DNA from: Chlorops oryzae
Lineage: Eukaryota > Arthropoda > Insecta > Diptera > Chloropidae
DNA: 64,000 nt
Assembly (NCBI GenBank): GCA_020466095.1
Contig: CM035807.1
Span: 112,594,286 to 112,658,285 of the forward strand
Reading direction: 5' to 3'
In this document: one piece after another, positions 12,119-24,236 of the stretch
How positions within the stretch are numbered: position 1 is the stretch's first letter
Layout of the letters: each line of letters begins with the position of its first letter
Program-made: the position numbers and the translations under genes
The notes under the pieces: generated by a model
The model's input: the letters and a program-made list of their open reading frames with translations, nothing else
Database searches by the model: none
What the model was told of the DNA's origin: nothing

Positions 12119-12952
12119 AGGTTAGGTGAGGTTGGGTGAGGTTAGGTGAGGTTAGGTGAGGTTAGGTGAGGTTAGGTGAGGTTAGGTGAGGTTAGGTGAG
12201 GTTAGGTGAGGTTAGGTGAGGTGAGGTTAGGTTAGGTCAGGTTAGGTGAGGTTAGGTGAGGTTAGGTGAGGTTAGATGAGGTTAGGTGAGGTAAGGTGAG
12301 GTTAGGTGAGGTTTTAGTGAGGTTAGGTGAGGTTTTAGTGACGTTGGGTAAGGTTAGGTGATGTTAGGTGAGGTTTTAGAGAGGTTAGGTGAGGTTGGAT
12401 GAGGTTAGGTGAGGTTTTAGTGAGGTTAGGTGAGGTTAGGTGAGGTTTTAGTGAGGTTAGGTGATGTTAGGTGATGTTAGGTGAGGTAAGTTGAGGTTTT
12501 AGCGGGATTAGGTGAGGTTGGATGAGGTTAGGTGAGGTTAGGTGAAGTTAGGTGAGGTTAGGTGTGGTTAAGTGAGGTTAGGTTAGGTGAGGTTAGGTGA
12601 GGTCAGGTGAGGTTGGGTGAGGTAAGGTTGGGTAAGGTGAGGTTAGGTTAGGTGAAGTTAGGTGAGGTAAGGTGAGGTTAGGTGAGGTTAGGTGATGTTA
12701 TGTGTGGTTAGGTGAGGTTAGGTGAGGTTAGGTGGGGTTAGGTGAGGTTAGGTGAGGTTAGGTGAGGTTAGGTGACGTTAGGTGAGGTTAGGTGAGGTTA
12801 GGTGAGGTTAGGTGAGGTTAGGTGAGGTCAGGTGAGGTCAGGTGAGGTTGGATGAGGTTGGGTAAGGTAAGGTTGGGTAAGGTGAGGTTAGGTGAAGTTA
12901 GGTGAGGTAAGGTGATGTTATGTGAGGTTAGGTGAGGTTTGGTAAGGTTAGG
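12119..12952. repeat. 10-bp minisatellite (GGTTAGGTGA)n, about 0.83 kb
   Basis: About 80 units of GGTTAGGTGA with substitutions and unit variants (GGTTTTAGTGA, GGTAAGGTGA, GGTTGGGTGA). It is continuous with the 3' tail of the adjoining minus-strand SINE, which ends ...CCACACCAACCTAACC when read on the minus strand. Other SINE copies in the window end with one or two CCTAAC units, so this array is best explained as an expanded SINE tail. Confidence 0.9.
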
Positions 12953-13148
12953 TTGGTGTGGGTGCCATTAGATAAGAATTCCACACTTCGGCCCCACATG
13001 GGCCCTTTGTGATACCACGAACAATGGGAAAACAAAGAAGAACAGAATCAGAAAAAACGAAAAAAACTTTCACGACCTGAGCTGGGAGTTGAACCCAGAG
13101 CCTCTTGCTTCATAAGTTGGGATCTCATCCAACTACAGAGGCCGAAAA
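12953..13148 (-). mobile_element. tRNA-derived SINE (copy 1)
   Basis: On the minus strand the head has an A-box-like TAGTTGGATGAG (complement at 13126-13137) and a perfect Pol III B box, GGTTCAACTCC (complement within 13084-13096). It then reads CAGCTCAGGTCGTG, a T-rich linker, GGTATCACAAAGGGCCCATG and a CCACACCAACCTAACC tail. The same head, GGTATCACAANGGGC block and tail occur at 35541-35793, which defines the family. The tail runs into the minisatellite. Confidence 0.8.
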
Positions 13149-13626
13149 TTTGAAGCCGAATCGAAAAAATAACACTGGCCGACAAAAAGAAAAAAGTGTG
13201 CTGTCTTTGGAATAAAATATATCATTTCCTATGTATTTTGATGTGCTGAAACCGAATTTGGCAAAAAAAAAAAATTTTACCGCGCCATTTTTTCTCTACA
13301 CCCCCATGTAACCCCCATAAATCCATACAGAGTGGTCTGATCTCGAGAAACGTGGACGCAGTGGACATAGTGGGTTTGGAATTTTTGTCTTTAGACCTTA
13401 TATCGAAAGGTGATGGCTATATATAAATGTCCATAAAATATAAGAGAAAAATTCCCTCAATTGTTGTTGTTGTTGCAATTTGAAAATCGAAAATTTGGAA
13501 CATTTCAATATTTCCCTTTTATTTATAATTTTATATCTCGGAAACGACTTGAGATAATTGAAATATTGTTTCTTTATTTGTTCAAGAATAAAATAAGTAA
13601 AAAACCAAAAATCGGAAAACAGCATA

Positions 13627-14051
13627 CACTGAAAAAAAATTTTCTGAAATTTGGTTTTAAAATAAAAATTTGCAATTTTTATATAGAGCTGAAGCTAGAA
13701 AAATAACCAGCTATAAACAAAAATATAGACAATTCAATTATATTTCAGAAACATAAAAAATTTTTTTGTATTTCCAAGAAACTTCCGACACACAGCATTT
13801 TTAGTGAGACCATCTTTACGCTAAAAGCCGCAAAACCATATGAACAACGATTTCTCTCCACTGCAGTTTTTTACTTACGCTTAAAACTTTGATGCACTTT
13901 TTCTCTTTTTCCTTGCTGAACCTTTGCTTTCATCAAATGATCTGATAAGTGATTTCCTTTTATGTTTCCGATTCTTCTCCTCTCTCTTAAGAGACCAACA
14001 TAATATGTTATAATTCACACATGGTTTATGATCATAAACCATTTTTCAGTG
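13627..14051. mobile_element. 425-bp TA-flanked element inserted at the centre of the foldback
   Basis: Begins CACTGAAAAA and ends TTTTTCAGTG, flanked by TA on both sides (13625-13626, 14052-14053). Removing it leaves the two foldback arms joined at a single TA. No coding capacity. It contains the 22-bp palindrome at 14021-14042. Confidence 0.75.
14021..14042. repeat. 22-bp perfect palindrome
   Basis: The 11-base half ATGGTTTATGA is followed directly by its exact reverse complement. It lies near the right end of the inserted element and overlaps its subterminal region. Confidence 0.9.
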
Positions 14052-14506
14052 TATGCTGTTTTCCGATTTTTGGTTTTTTACTTATTTTATTCTTGAACAA
14101 ATAAAGAAACAATATTTCAATTATCTCAAGTCGTTTCCGAGATATAAAATTATAAATAAAAGAGAAATATTGAAATGTTCCAAATTTTCGATTTTCAAAT
14201 TGCAACAACAACAACAATTGAGGGAATTTTTCTCTTATATTTTATGGACATTTATATATAGCCATCACCTTTCGATATAAGGTCTAAAGACAAAAATTCC
14301 AAACCCACTATGTCCACTGCGTCCACGTTTCTCGAGATCAGACCACTCTGTATGGATTTATGGGGGTTACATGGGGGTGTAGAGAAAAAATGGCGCGGTA
14401 AAATTTTATTTTTTTGCCAAATTCGGTTTCAGCACATCAAAATACATAGGAAATGATATATTTTATTCCAAAGACAGCACACTTTTTTCTTTTTGTCGGC
14501 CAGTGT

Positions 14507-17500
14507 AATCATCGTATGGAACTGGTCTCCATTTCAGTTACTATATCCAACTCACTAGTAAACTTCTACATATCCGAATCTAATTTAAATTTAATTTAAA
14601 GGAAAATTGCCAGAATTGTATTATGCATGATTCTTTGCTGAAAATTGGAGAAGAGGAAAGACAAAAGAAATAAAAATTTTAATTAGCAAGGCAAGAAAAA
14701 AAACAAAAGAAACGAAAGCCATTATATTTATTTAAATGAACGATTTCATTAACGACCCCACAAAAAAAAAAAAAAATTAAAAATTCAGCGGTGAGAAGTC
14801 AGTCTTGAAACCGTATCTCAAGCTCATTATGCATTCATTGTCCTAATATTGCGGGGTGCTTTATTTAAGTGGCAGCCCAAATTCTCCGTAATTCTTACGT
14901 AAATGTTTATTAAAAATGACAATTTTGGTTTCTCCTCATTCGCAAGAGGATACCTTACGATGCTTTCCTTTTCTTTGCATTTACGAAAACAACCTGGATG
15001 AAGTAAATAAACCTTGAAAGGAAAATTTATATAAGTAGGTATAAAAAAAGAGACACACCTAGTCGGCTTTTATTTAATAAAATTTCCATTTTTCTTCTTT
15101 TATTTATTTATTCCAATTTATTTATTCAATGAAATTTGAGAAACGATTTAAGTGCTTAAATTGCAGCATAATGCTGGCTCAAAATATAATCTAAACGATC
15201 AATTTTATTTGAAGTGGGTGCTGTCCTTCTCTTGCCCATCGGATGGACCATAAATTCCACGAAATTTAAGTGAGACCTTTTAAGTTAAAGTTTGAAGTAA
15301 GATTAGTGTCGGAAAGGGTTAATTGATAGCAGCACATATATGGCTTTTATCTAAAGCTGCCATAAAGTATCGCCCCATTAGCTTCTTTCGTGTCCCTTCG
15401 TGCATTCCTACTCACTTAAAAGTTTAAGGGGTTTTTTTTGTGTGTTTTTTTTTGGTGTGACAAAAGCGAAAAGGTCTTAAAATAAATCTACAGAAGTTTT
15501 GAGTGAGAAAAGGTAAAGGATATGAGATTTTTTTCACCCCCCCACCCATCAATGAATGTCCACTCATATTCCACTCGCAATCGCAAGGTAGAACTTGTTT
15601 TAGCCTAGTCTCACGTTAGCAAAATGATTTCATGCCATTCGTCATAGTCCTTTTTACACTTCCATTAGGCAAGAGCGTGAGATTACTTACTACTACTCAC
15701 ATTGTGTGGAAGGGAATTAAAGTGTACGGGATCTGACCGTTTCAGGCTTATATTTCTCTTTATGGAAATAAAAGAAGAAGAAAAAAAAGAACATAAGTTG
15801 AAAACGTACACGCTAGTTTAAAAATAGCCACAAAAAGTCCTCTACGAAGGCTTTAAAAAGGATATGATTTATATGTAAATAAATATTTATATACATATGT
15901 GTATATATTTCATACATTCATTGCTAAAATGGTACGTCAGCCACAGTTGAGGCACTCGACACGATTTTTCCACGCATTTGACTTCTGAAGTGTTGAAGGG
16001 AAAGCAATGGAAGGACGAATGTGAACTAAACTTACCTTTTCCTATGAGCCACATTGGGATGTTTAAACTTGACTCAGTCGTAGGTACATTTCGGTTTCAA
16101 TTTTCAAAAGTACTTGACTGCTGAATGGCCACAAAGCCTCAATTCATGTTTTCATGCATGTTCTTTTTTCTTAAAGTTTTTTTCTTCTTTTTTTTTCTGT
16201 TGGAGAAAAATAAACATTCGGCACGTGTGTGAAACGAAATAGGCTCTGTTAAAAAAGTGCTCAAACATTTTCGTTTCGCATTATTACCAAATTACAAAAA
16301 AAGCATTTTAAAACCATTTTTTTTTAATAAAAAGAAAGCAAAAAAAAAAACAATCCTCTCAACATGTCAAACCACATTCAAATCTAATGGCCTCTTTACC
16401 AAAATGGGACGAACCTAACTAACTTAAAGGACAATTTTATAATATTCTCCTTATTTTTATTTGTATTCTCATTTTTATACTCATTTTTTATTTCCATTTT
16501 CATTTTCATTTTCATTTTTATTTGACTTTATGTGACGCATGACGAACGATGGAGAGCACTTACGAGTGTACTCTTTAAGGATAAACCATTTCGACTGTAG
16601 GATATGCGTTTTCGTGCCTACTTTCGTTTAAGAGCCTAACATATCACTTCTTCTTCTTGCCTTACGTCACCATAGAAGTGTATCAAAGGTACTCGTGATA
16701 GTTCAAGGCTGTGTGGAGCACATGAGCTGTGTGAACATATTTTATTTATCTCATTTAAAATGAATTCATTTTTTGGTTTTTTATTTTTATATTTTTTTTT
16801 TTTGTTCTTTCTTTTCATAATAAGTTGTGCAAGTTTATGTTTGTTTTTCGACTGGCACTATGCGAATTACTTGAATACACTTTTGAAAAGTATCTCTTAC
16901 ACACTCCTCATGCTGTCGCATCGTAAGGTATCATTTACGAAACGGAATATAAATGACTTTGGGACAAGGATGCGGCTACAATTTTATCGCATTTGTAATT
17001 GTCGCTCGTGAACGTTTGAACGAGAGATTTTGTGTCCTTGTTGTACGCATCACTTTTGCTTATCTTGAATATTCCGCCAGAGCAATGCATCAAATAGAGA
17101 AATATTTTCTATTTTTTGTTCTATTTTCTTTTTGTTTCAACTTTCAACTTTTGCAGTAGACACGGAATGCAATTTGTCATTTTTCTAATGCGGCGAGTCT
17201 TCAGAGTTATTCAAAGTTATTCAACAGAGTTCTGTCGGCGCTTGAGGCGTCGTTATTCGTCCTTAATTCTTTTCATGTCGATGCATGGGAATTGTAAAGT
17301 TTATGCGAAAGTTTTTAAGACGGATGCGATGTACTGGATTTGCATGAAGATAGCGAAAGTCTCTCTGATGAGTTTGAAGTTTTGAGTTATTTTAAAATTA
17401 TAGACTTAGAGGGACATTGTTTTGGAATGCTCTAGTTTTCATGCCTCTCAAATATTTTCCACATACATACCTACATATCCGTTAAGAGGACATATTTTTC

Positions 17501-17552
17501 GATCCCATAGGCATCCACTGAACTCTTTCAGGTTAGTGTAGGTAAGTAGGTA
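14507..17552. other. Noncoding AT-rich spacer
   Basis: Three kilobases with T-runs, a few TTTTCATTTTCATT units near 16495-16520 and no recognised exon, RNA gene or bounded transposon. Short frames near 16760-17385 are Phe-rich and random-looking. Confidence 0.5.
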
Positions 17553-17620
17553 GTGCTAGAGAGAGAGAAAGAGAGAAGAGAGAGAGAGAGGGAGAAGAGA
17601 GAGAGCGATGGAGAAGAGAG

Positions 17621-17661
<41 letters not shown>

Positions 17662-17713
17662 GGAGAAGAGAGAGAGAGAGAGAGTCACAGAGAGAGAGAG
17701 AGAGAGAGAGAGT

Positions 17714-17749
<36 letters not shown>

Positions 17750-18485
17750 GAGAGAGAGAGAGTCAGAGAGAGAGAGAGAGAGTCAGAGAGAGAGAGAGAG
17801 TCAGAGAGAGAGAGGGAGTCAGAGAGAGAGAGAGAGAGTCAGAGAGAGAGAGAGAGAGAGTCAGAGAGAGAGAGAGAGAGTCAGAGAGAGAGAAGAGAGT
17901 CAAGAGAGAGAGAGAGAGTCAGAGAGAGAAAGAGAGAGAGAGAGAGAGTCAGAGAGAGAAAGAGAGAAAGAAGAAAGAGAGAGAGAGAAGAGAGAAAGAG
18001 GAAAGAGAGAAAGAGAGAAAGAGAGAAAGAGAAAGAGAGAAGAGAAAGAGAAAGAGAGAAAGAGAGAAGAAAGAGAGAAAGAGAGAAAAGAGAGAAAGAG
18101 AGAAAGAGAGAAAGAGAGAAAGAGAGAAGGAGAGAGAAAGAGAGAAGAGAAGAGAGAAGAGAGAGAGAAAGAGAGAAGAAAAGAGAGAAAAGAAAGAGAG
18201 AAAGAGAGAAAAGAGAGAAAGAGAAAGAAGAGAGAAAGAGAGAAAGAGAGAAAGAGAGAGAAGAGAGAAAGAGAAGAAAAAGAGAGAAAGAGAGAAAGAG
18301 AAGAAAGAGAGAAAGAAGAAGAGAGAGAGAAAGAGAAGAAAAGAGAGAAAGAGAGAAAGAGAGAGAAAGAGAGAAGAAAGGAGAAAGAGAAAGGAGAAAG
18401 AGAGAAGAGAGAAAGAGAAAGAGAGAGAAAGAGAGAAAGAGAGAAAGAAGAAGAGAGAGAAAGAGAGAAAGAGAGAAAGAGAGAA

Positions 18486-18520
<35 letters not shown>

Positions 18521-19670
18521 AGAAGGAGAAAGAGAAGAAGAAAGAGAGAAAGAGAGAAAGAGAGAGAGAGAAAGAAGAGAGAAGAGAAAGAGAAAGAGAG
18601 AAAAGAGAAAAGAGAGAAAGAGAGAAAGAGAGAAGAGAAAAGAGAGAAGAGAAGAGAGAAGAAAGAAGAGAAAAGAGAGAAGAGAGAAGAAGAGAGAGAG
18701 AAAGAGAGAAAGAGAGAAGAGAGAAAGAGAGAAAGAGAAAAGAGAAGAAAGAGAGAAAGAGAAAGAGAGAAAGAGAGAAAGAAGAAAGAGAGAAAAGAGA
18801 GAAAGGAGAAAGAGAGAAAGAGAAAGAAGAGAAGAAAGAGAGAAAGAAGAAAGAGAGAAAGAGAGAAAGAGAGAAGAGGAAAGAGAGAGAGAGAAAGAGA
18901 GAAAGAGAGAAAGAGAGAAAGAGAGAAAGAGGAAAGAAGAGAAAGAGAAGAGAGAGAAAAGAGAGAAAGAGAGAAAGAGAGAAAGAGAGAAAGAGAGAAA
19001 GAAGAGAGAAGAGAGAAAGAGAGAAAAGAGAGAAAAAGAGAAAGAGAGAAAGAGAGAAAGAGAGAGAAGAGAAAGAGAAAGAGAAAAGAGAGGAGAAGAG
19101 AAGAGAGAAAGAGAGAAAGAGAGAAAAGAGAAAGAGAGAAAGAGAGAGAGAGAAAGAGAGAAAGAGAGAAAGAGAGAAAGAGAGAAAGAGAGAAGAAGAG
19201 AGAGAAGAGAGAAAAGAGAGAAAGAGAGAGAAGAGAGAAAGAGAGAGAAGAGAGAAAAGAGAGAAAGAGAGAAAGAGAGAAAGAGAGAAAAAAGAAGAGA
19301 GAAAGAGAGAAAGAGAGAGAAGAGAGAGGAAAGAGAGAAATGGATAAGGAAAGAGAAGAAAGGAGAAGAGAGAAGAGTTAGAGAGAATGAGAAGAGAGAA
19401 GAGAGAAAGAGATAAAGAGAGAAAGAGAGAAAGAGTGAGAAAGAGAGAAAGAGTAGGAAAAGAGAGAAAGAGAGGAAAGAGAGAAAAGAGAGAAAGAGAA
19501 GAAGAGAGAGAAAGAGAGAAAGAGAGAAAGATGTAGAAAAGATGAGGAAAGAGAAAAGAGAGAAAATGAGGAGAAAGAGAAAGGAGAAAGGAGAGAGAAA
19601 AGAGAGAAAGAAGAAAGAAGAAAGAAAGGAAATGAGAAAGAGTCGAAAAGAGTATAGAGAAAAGAGCTCA
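17553..19670. repeat. Polypurine GA-rich satellite tract, 2.1 kb
   Basis: The + strand is GA/GAAA repeats. The first 400 bp have periodic GAGTCAGAGA or GTCACAGAG interruptions. From 17951 to 19340 I find only A and G, about 1.39 kb. After that T appears more and more often. The frames of over 600 codons here encode only Arg/Glu/Lys or Ser/Leu/Phe strings and are by-products of base composition, not proteins. Confidence 0.95.
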
Positions 19671-20900
19671 AGAGAGACAGGTTCCGATGAGCAATAGAAC
19701 GAGATCAACGAGAGAAAGAGTGATATTAGAGATGAATGTCAGCCGAAAGAGAGAAAATTGAAAGAAAGAGTAGAGGAGAAAGAGTAAAGATGTGAAGTGA
19801 AGATAAAGAGAGAATATGTCGACCAAATTAAATTGAGAGAATATAGATACTAGAATGTTTCCGATGCTCAATTTAGATCGTTTATCGATAAGTCTTCACA
19901 ATGAGCAACTGCTGGTATTTTGTAGAGCAATGTCAGATAATTGAAAGCCAGTAAAGAAAGATGAGAATGTTGAATTTACTGCCATATTCCGATGTGATGA
20001 ATATGTGAAATTGAATTCGTTGTAATATATTGTTGAAATATTAAATACAGATTTGCGAAGGTTTTCGTGTAGTCAAAAATTTAATGAATGAGTTGATTTA
20101 TGAGATTACTTAGAATTTGGAACTTTATATTTTGAATTTGAATAAATTGATTTAACGGTTTTGAATAGTGTTGATGAGTGTAGGAGGAATATTTTTGTTA
20201 AACTTCAATTCATGTGGTTCAATAGATAGCCTAATGAACCTCATTGGAAATTGTTCTGTGAATTTGATCTTTGATATTCCAATTTCTGAATTTTTTTCAA
20301 TTTTGAAATGAATGTTCCCATGTCTTGATATTTTTGCTGAAAATTTTAATATATATTTTAATTCATCCTATTATCGAAGTTTGTGAATATCAGTTGAAAT
20401 TAATTCTGATCTTCTTTTTGAATATTTCATTTCGTACTTTTCGATTAGTCAATATCTTTAATGAAAGTTGAATTTATGACATATCCATTACATTCAAATG
20501 GGAATATTTTTTGAGAAGCTTAATATGTGCTTGAATTTTTGAGTGTATTTAAATTTTTTGCAATTGGTTGTAAAGTGTTATGAAATTTTTTTCGAACATT
20601 TTTTGATTAATTTTCTTCTGAATACTTTTATGAATCACTGAAGATTTAATTATCCTTGCAATTTTCTAATTTGCAAATTTTAATATCCGAATTTCTGATT
20701 TTGGTTTGAAAAATGTCTTCAAATATACTGTTTGAATTTTTGGATTCATTTCTGTATTGACAATTATGAACTGACGCTAAGTATTATTAGACATCATACC
20801 TGACATTGAGTCTGGAATACTGTTTGAAAATTTTGCAATTTCATGAATCCACTTTCGTATGTCTCTGAATATGTGCATGTCTGTAAATTGTTTGAATATT
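19671..20900. other. Transition from GA tract to AT-rich sequence
   Basis: Purine excess fades gradually between 19340 and about 19850 (GAGAGAAAGAGTGATATTAG-like text), then becomes ordinary AT-rich DNA with frequent TTGAAT. No gene is visible. Confidence 0.5.
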
Positions 20901-22850
20901 TTGAAATTTATAAATTCTGTTGTGAGATCATTTTAAATTTGATTTAATTTTCTGAAGATTTCGATTTTGAATATTTTGAATATTTTTTGAATTATTTGAA
21001 TTTTTTGAATTTTTTTTTTGAGCATTTTTTTTTGAAATTTTTTAATTGCATTTGAACAATTGTTTGATTTTTTAAATATTTGATATTTTACTGAAGTAGC
21101 TTTTTTTGTATATTTGACAATTCAAATCAGATTTAATTCAAGGCATATTTAAATTACTCAGAACTGAATTTTGAATATTTTGAATTCTTGTGAATTATTT
21201 TGAATTTTTCCAATTTTTTTTTGAATATTTTTTTGAATTTTTTTTGATTAATTTTTGAATTTTTATTTGAATATTTTTTGAATTTATTCATTTTTGAATA
21301 TATTTGAATTTTTTGAATTTAATTTTTTTTCAATTTTTTGAATTTTTGTTCGAATATTTTTTGAAATTTTAATTTTTTTTGAATATTTTTGAATATTTTT
21401 TGAATATGATTTTTTGTAATTTTTTGAATATTTTGAATATTTTTGAATATTTTTTTGAATATTTTTGGAATATTTTTTGAATATTTTTTGAATATTTTGA
21501 AATTTTTGAATATTTTAAATTTTTTTGAATATTTTGATTTTTGAATATTTTTGAATATTTTTTGAGTATTTTAATTTTTTGAATTTTTTTTTAATTTTTT
21601 TGAATATTTTTTGATATTCTTTTTGAATACTTTTTGAACTTTTTGAGTATTTTAATTTTTTTGAATTTTTTTTCAACTTTTTTGAAATTTTTTTGAATAT
21701 TTCGAATTTCTTGCATTTTTTTTAAAATTGTTTGAATTATTTTTTTGAATTTTTTTTCCATTTTTGTTGAATATTTTTTGAATACTTTTTGAATACTTTT
21801 TTGAATATTTTTTTTGAATACTTTTTGAAAATTTTATGAATATTTTTTGAATATTTTTTGAATATTTTGAATATTTTGAATTTTTTAAATTTTTTTTTGA
21901 ATATTTTTGGAATATTTTTTGAATATTTTTTGAGTATTTTAAATTTTTTGCATTTTTAAAAAAATTTTTTTGAATATTTTTTGATAATTGTTTTTTTAAT
22001 ACTTTTTGAATACTTTTTGAATATTTTTTGAGTGTTTTAATTTTTTTTGCATTTTTTTTTCAACGTTTTTGAAATTTTTTTGAATATTTCGAATTTCTTG
22101 CATTTTTTTTAAAAACTGTTTGAATATTTTTTTGAATTTTTTTTTCATTTTTTTACATATTCAAATTCCGAGGCATATTAATTACTAACTCAAGCAACAC
22201 TTACCGAGTTTAAAAATTCAGCTTCCACGTGAAACGATGTTTCGTAGTATTTGAATTCATTGTCCTGTATGTAATGTACATATTTTTCAAAATTTTAAAA
22301 TTTTTTTGAATTTTTAAATTTTTTTGCATTTTTTGATTTGTTTTAATTTGAATTTTTTGAATTGTTTGAATTTTTTTGAATTGTTTGCATTGTTTGAATT
22401 TTTTTAATTTTTAAAATTTTTAAAATTTTTTTAAATATTTTGAATTTTTAAAGTTTTTCAAAATTTTAAAATTTAAAAATTTTTCAAAATTTTTAAATTT
22501 TTTTGCATATTTTGAATTTTTTGATTTTTTTTAATTTGAATTTTTTGAATTGTTTGCATTGTTTGAATTTTTTAAATTTTTTATATTTAAAATTTTTCAC
22601 ATTTTTAAAATTTTAAAAATTTTTTGATTTTTTGGATTTTTTATATTTTTTTATTTTAAAATTTGTAAAATAATTTTTAAAATTTTTAAAATTTTTGAAA
22701 TTTTTGAAATTTTAAAAATTTTAAAAATTTTTTAGATTTTTTAAATTTTTATAAATTTTTTAACATTTAAAAATTTTTTAAAATTTTAAAATTTTTAAAA
22801 ATTTTTGAATTTTTTGAATTTTTTAAATTTTTTGCATTTTTTGCATTTGC
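20900..22850. repeat. Degenerate TTTTTTGAATA array, about 2 kb
   Basis: The word TTTTTGAATATTTTT (period about 9-12) recurs hundreds of times with drift. To the right it decays to AAATTTTTAAAATTTT text. Two less repetitive islands interrupt it, near 21060-21190 and 22150-22275. The first holds ACTGAAGTAGC...ATATTTGACAATTCAA, which recurs at 63957-63996 in a hAT-like end, so the array may be an expanded arm of that element type. Confidence 0.75.
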
Positions 22851-22920
22851 AAAATAAATGCAGTCTTGAGGCCTGCCTTACAAAAAAAAAAAAAAAAAAA
22901 TATGGCTAAACAACCATGGC

Positions 22921-22971
22921 CGGGTATTGTATTTTCGAGCACTCCTGACTATAACACCCTTTATTGTTTCC
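22921..22971 (+). mobile_element. DINE-like 3' end fragment
   Basis: CGGGTATTGTATTTTCGAGC followed by CTGACTATAACACCCTTTATTG resembles the 3' end of the element at 3554-4430 (CGGGAATTCTATTGTCAGGC, then CTGACTATAACACCCTTACT). Only the last 50 bp are present, after an 18-A run. Confidence 0.5.
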
Positions 22972-24236
22972 TTTCAACTAGGTTTCATTTATAATCTTAT
23001 GTGCCTTGTGTTTGTAAAAGGATATGTAATGTTCTCAAAATGCATTTTAAATCTTTCGCATCATTTTCGGACTGGAGCGAAGATGTAGTGCTTGTGTCGT
23101 CATGAAAAGTTCATTAAGTAAAAAGCGAAAAAATAGTTTTCAATGCGACCATTTGATCTGCATGACGAATTCAACTTACTCCAACTGCGTCACGTCATTA
23201 ACGACGAAAGAATCCCTTTTAAAGGACTCGCCTACGATTTTGGTTCAGGCCAAGGTATTTTTACTTGGTCATACTTGTTCTTTAGATCAATATTTACTTC
23301 ACTTTGACGTAAGAATTAGAAAGAGAGGGAGATAGAGAGAGAGAAAGAGAGAAAAGAAAAAAAAACGATATAAAAATCAACCATTAAGTCTCAACTAAGC
23401 TAATTTCTTTTTTGGAAGGCTTTTAGTGGCGACCAAAATTTTTGTAGACTTCTTCATGGTACTTCATTGGGTAAAGCAAATGTCTCTTTGTATTTGTGTT
23501 TACTTTTCATGTAAGTACATAGGTACACAGGATTGGTCATGCACTTAGAACAAGAAAAGTTAAATTGGGACACGCATGAATAATTGAAAAATAAGAACCC
23601 CATTAAAGGGGTACTTAACGCCAAATAGATTTGGGAAAAAAACATGACGCTATCAAGAAAAGGTCGAATGGAAAAATTATTTTCCGAGGCCCAAAGTTAT
23701 TAATTAAACTTTATCTCTTTCGTGTCCCTAATTGAGTAGACCGCTTTGATTTACCTGTGTGTATGTAGTTGCTCTGAACTCTACCTACATATACATATGA
23801 TTGTGTGATTGTAACCGGAAACTTTCGAAAGTCGTTGCGGGCTTTTTTTAAACGAAAGCCCTTCAATAAATCGATTATATTTATTTATCTATTTTTTTCT
23901 TAAAGGGATAAATTTTCGCTCGAACTCCTTGATTTGATGTTCAAAAATATTTCCTTTTCTTGAAAGTTCTTGGAAAGCCATTGGAAGGGATAAAACGGAA
24001 TGACATAATTCATTGTAAAAAGTCCCAAACTCAAGCATATGTAAATATTGATTGCGTGAGGGTTGGAAAATATGCAAATTTCGAAATGAAATATTACATT
24101 CAGGATGTCAAAAAAACGAATAACAACAAAATCAATTTTATCTTTTCATGGGTTAGTGCTATAATAAAATCTTTAAAGAAAAGATTTCAATTGATCGTTT
24201 AAAGATTTTGGGTTAGGAAAAATTAAACCACTTTAC
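22972..24236. other. Noncoding spacer
   Basis: A short GA-microsatellite lies at 23315-23352. No convincing exon or RNA gene. Confidence 0.45.

Larger units (their letters stand above)
13172..14506. mobile_element. Foldback element with 453-bp near-identical arms
   Basis: The left arm (13172-13624) and right arm (14054-14506) are inverted copies of equal length, starting ACACTGGCCGACAAAAAG. They differ only at a few positions, such as the A-run near 13265 and one base near 13514. The arms would meet at TGC-AT-GCA-like sequence were it not for an insertion at 13627-14051. The outer right flank begins TA after CCAGTG; the left flank reads AA at that point, so a TA duplication may have mutated. 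The open frames of 75 codons in both arms are just mirror copies, not evidence of a gene. Confidence 0.85.

Noticed and set aside
12119..12952. Telomere-like TTAGG repeat
   Set aside because: The unit is the 10-mer GGTTAGGTGA, not (TTAGG)n. It is internal and continuous with a SINE tail.
13398..14280. Two identical 75-codon frames as a duplicated gene
   Set aside because: They are mirror images in the two arms of the foldback. The sequence is AT-rich, Phe/Lys/Asn-biased and has no domain.
17553..19708. Open frames of 620 (+) and 602 (-) codons
   Set aside because: They are the inevitable result of a homopurine tract lacking stop codons. Composition is only Arg/Glu/Lys or Ser/Leu/Phe, and there is no gene context.
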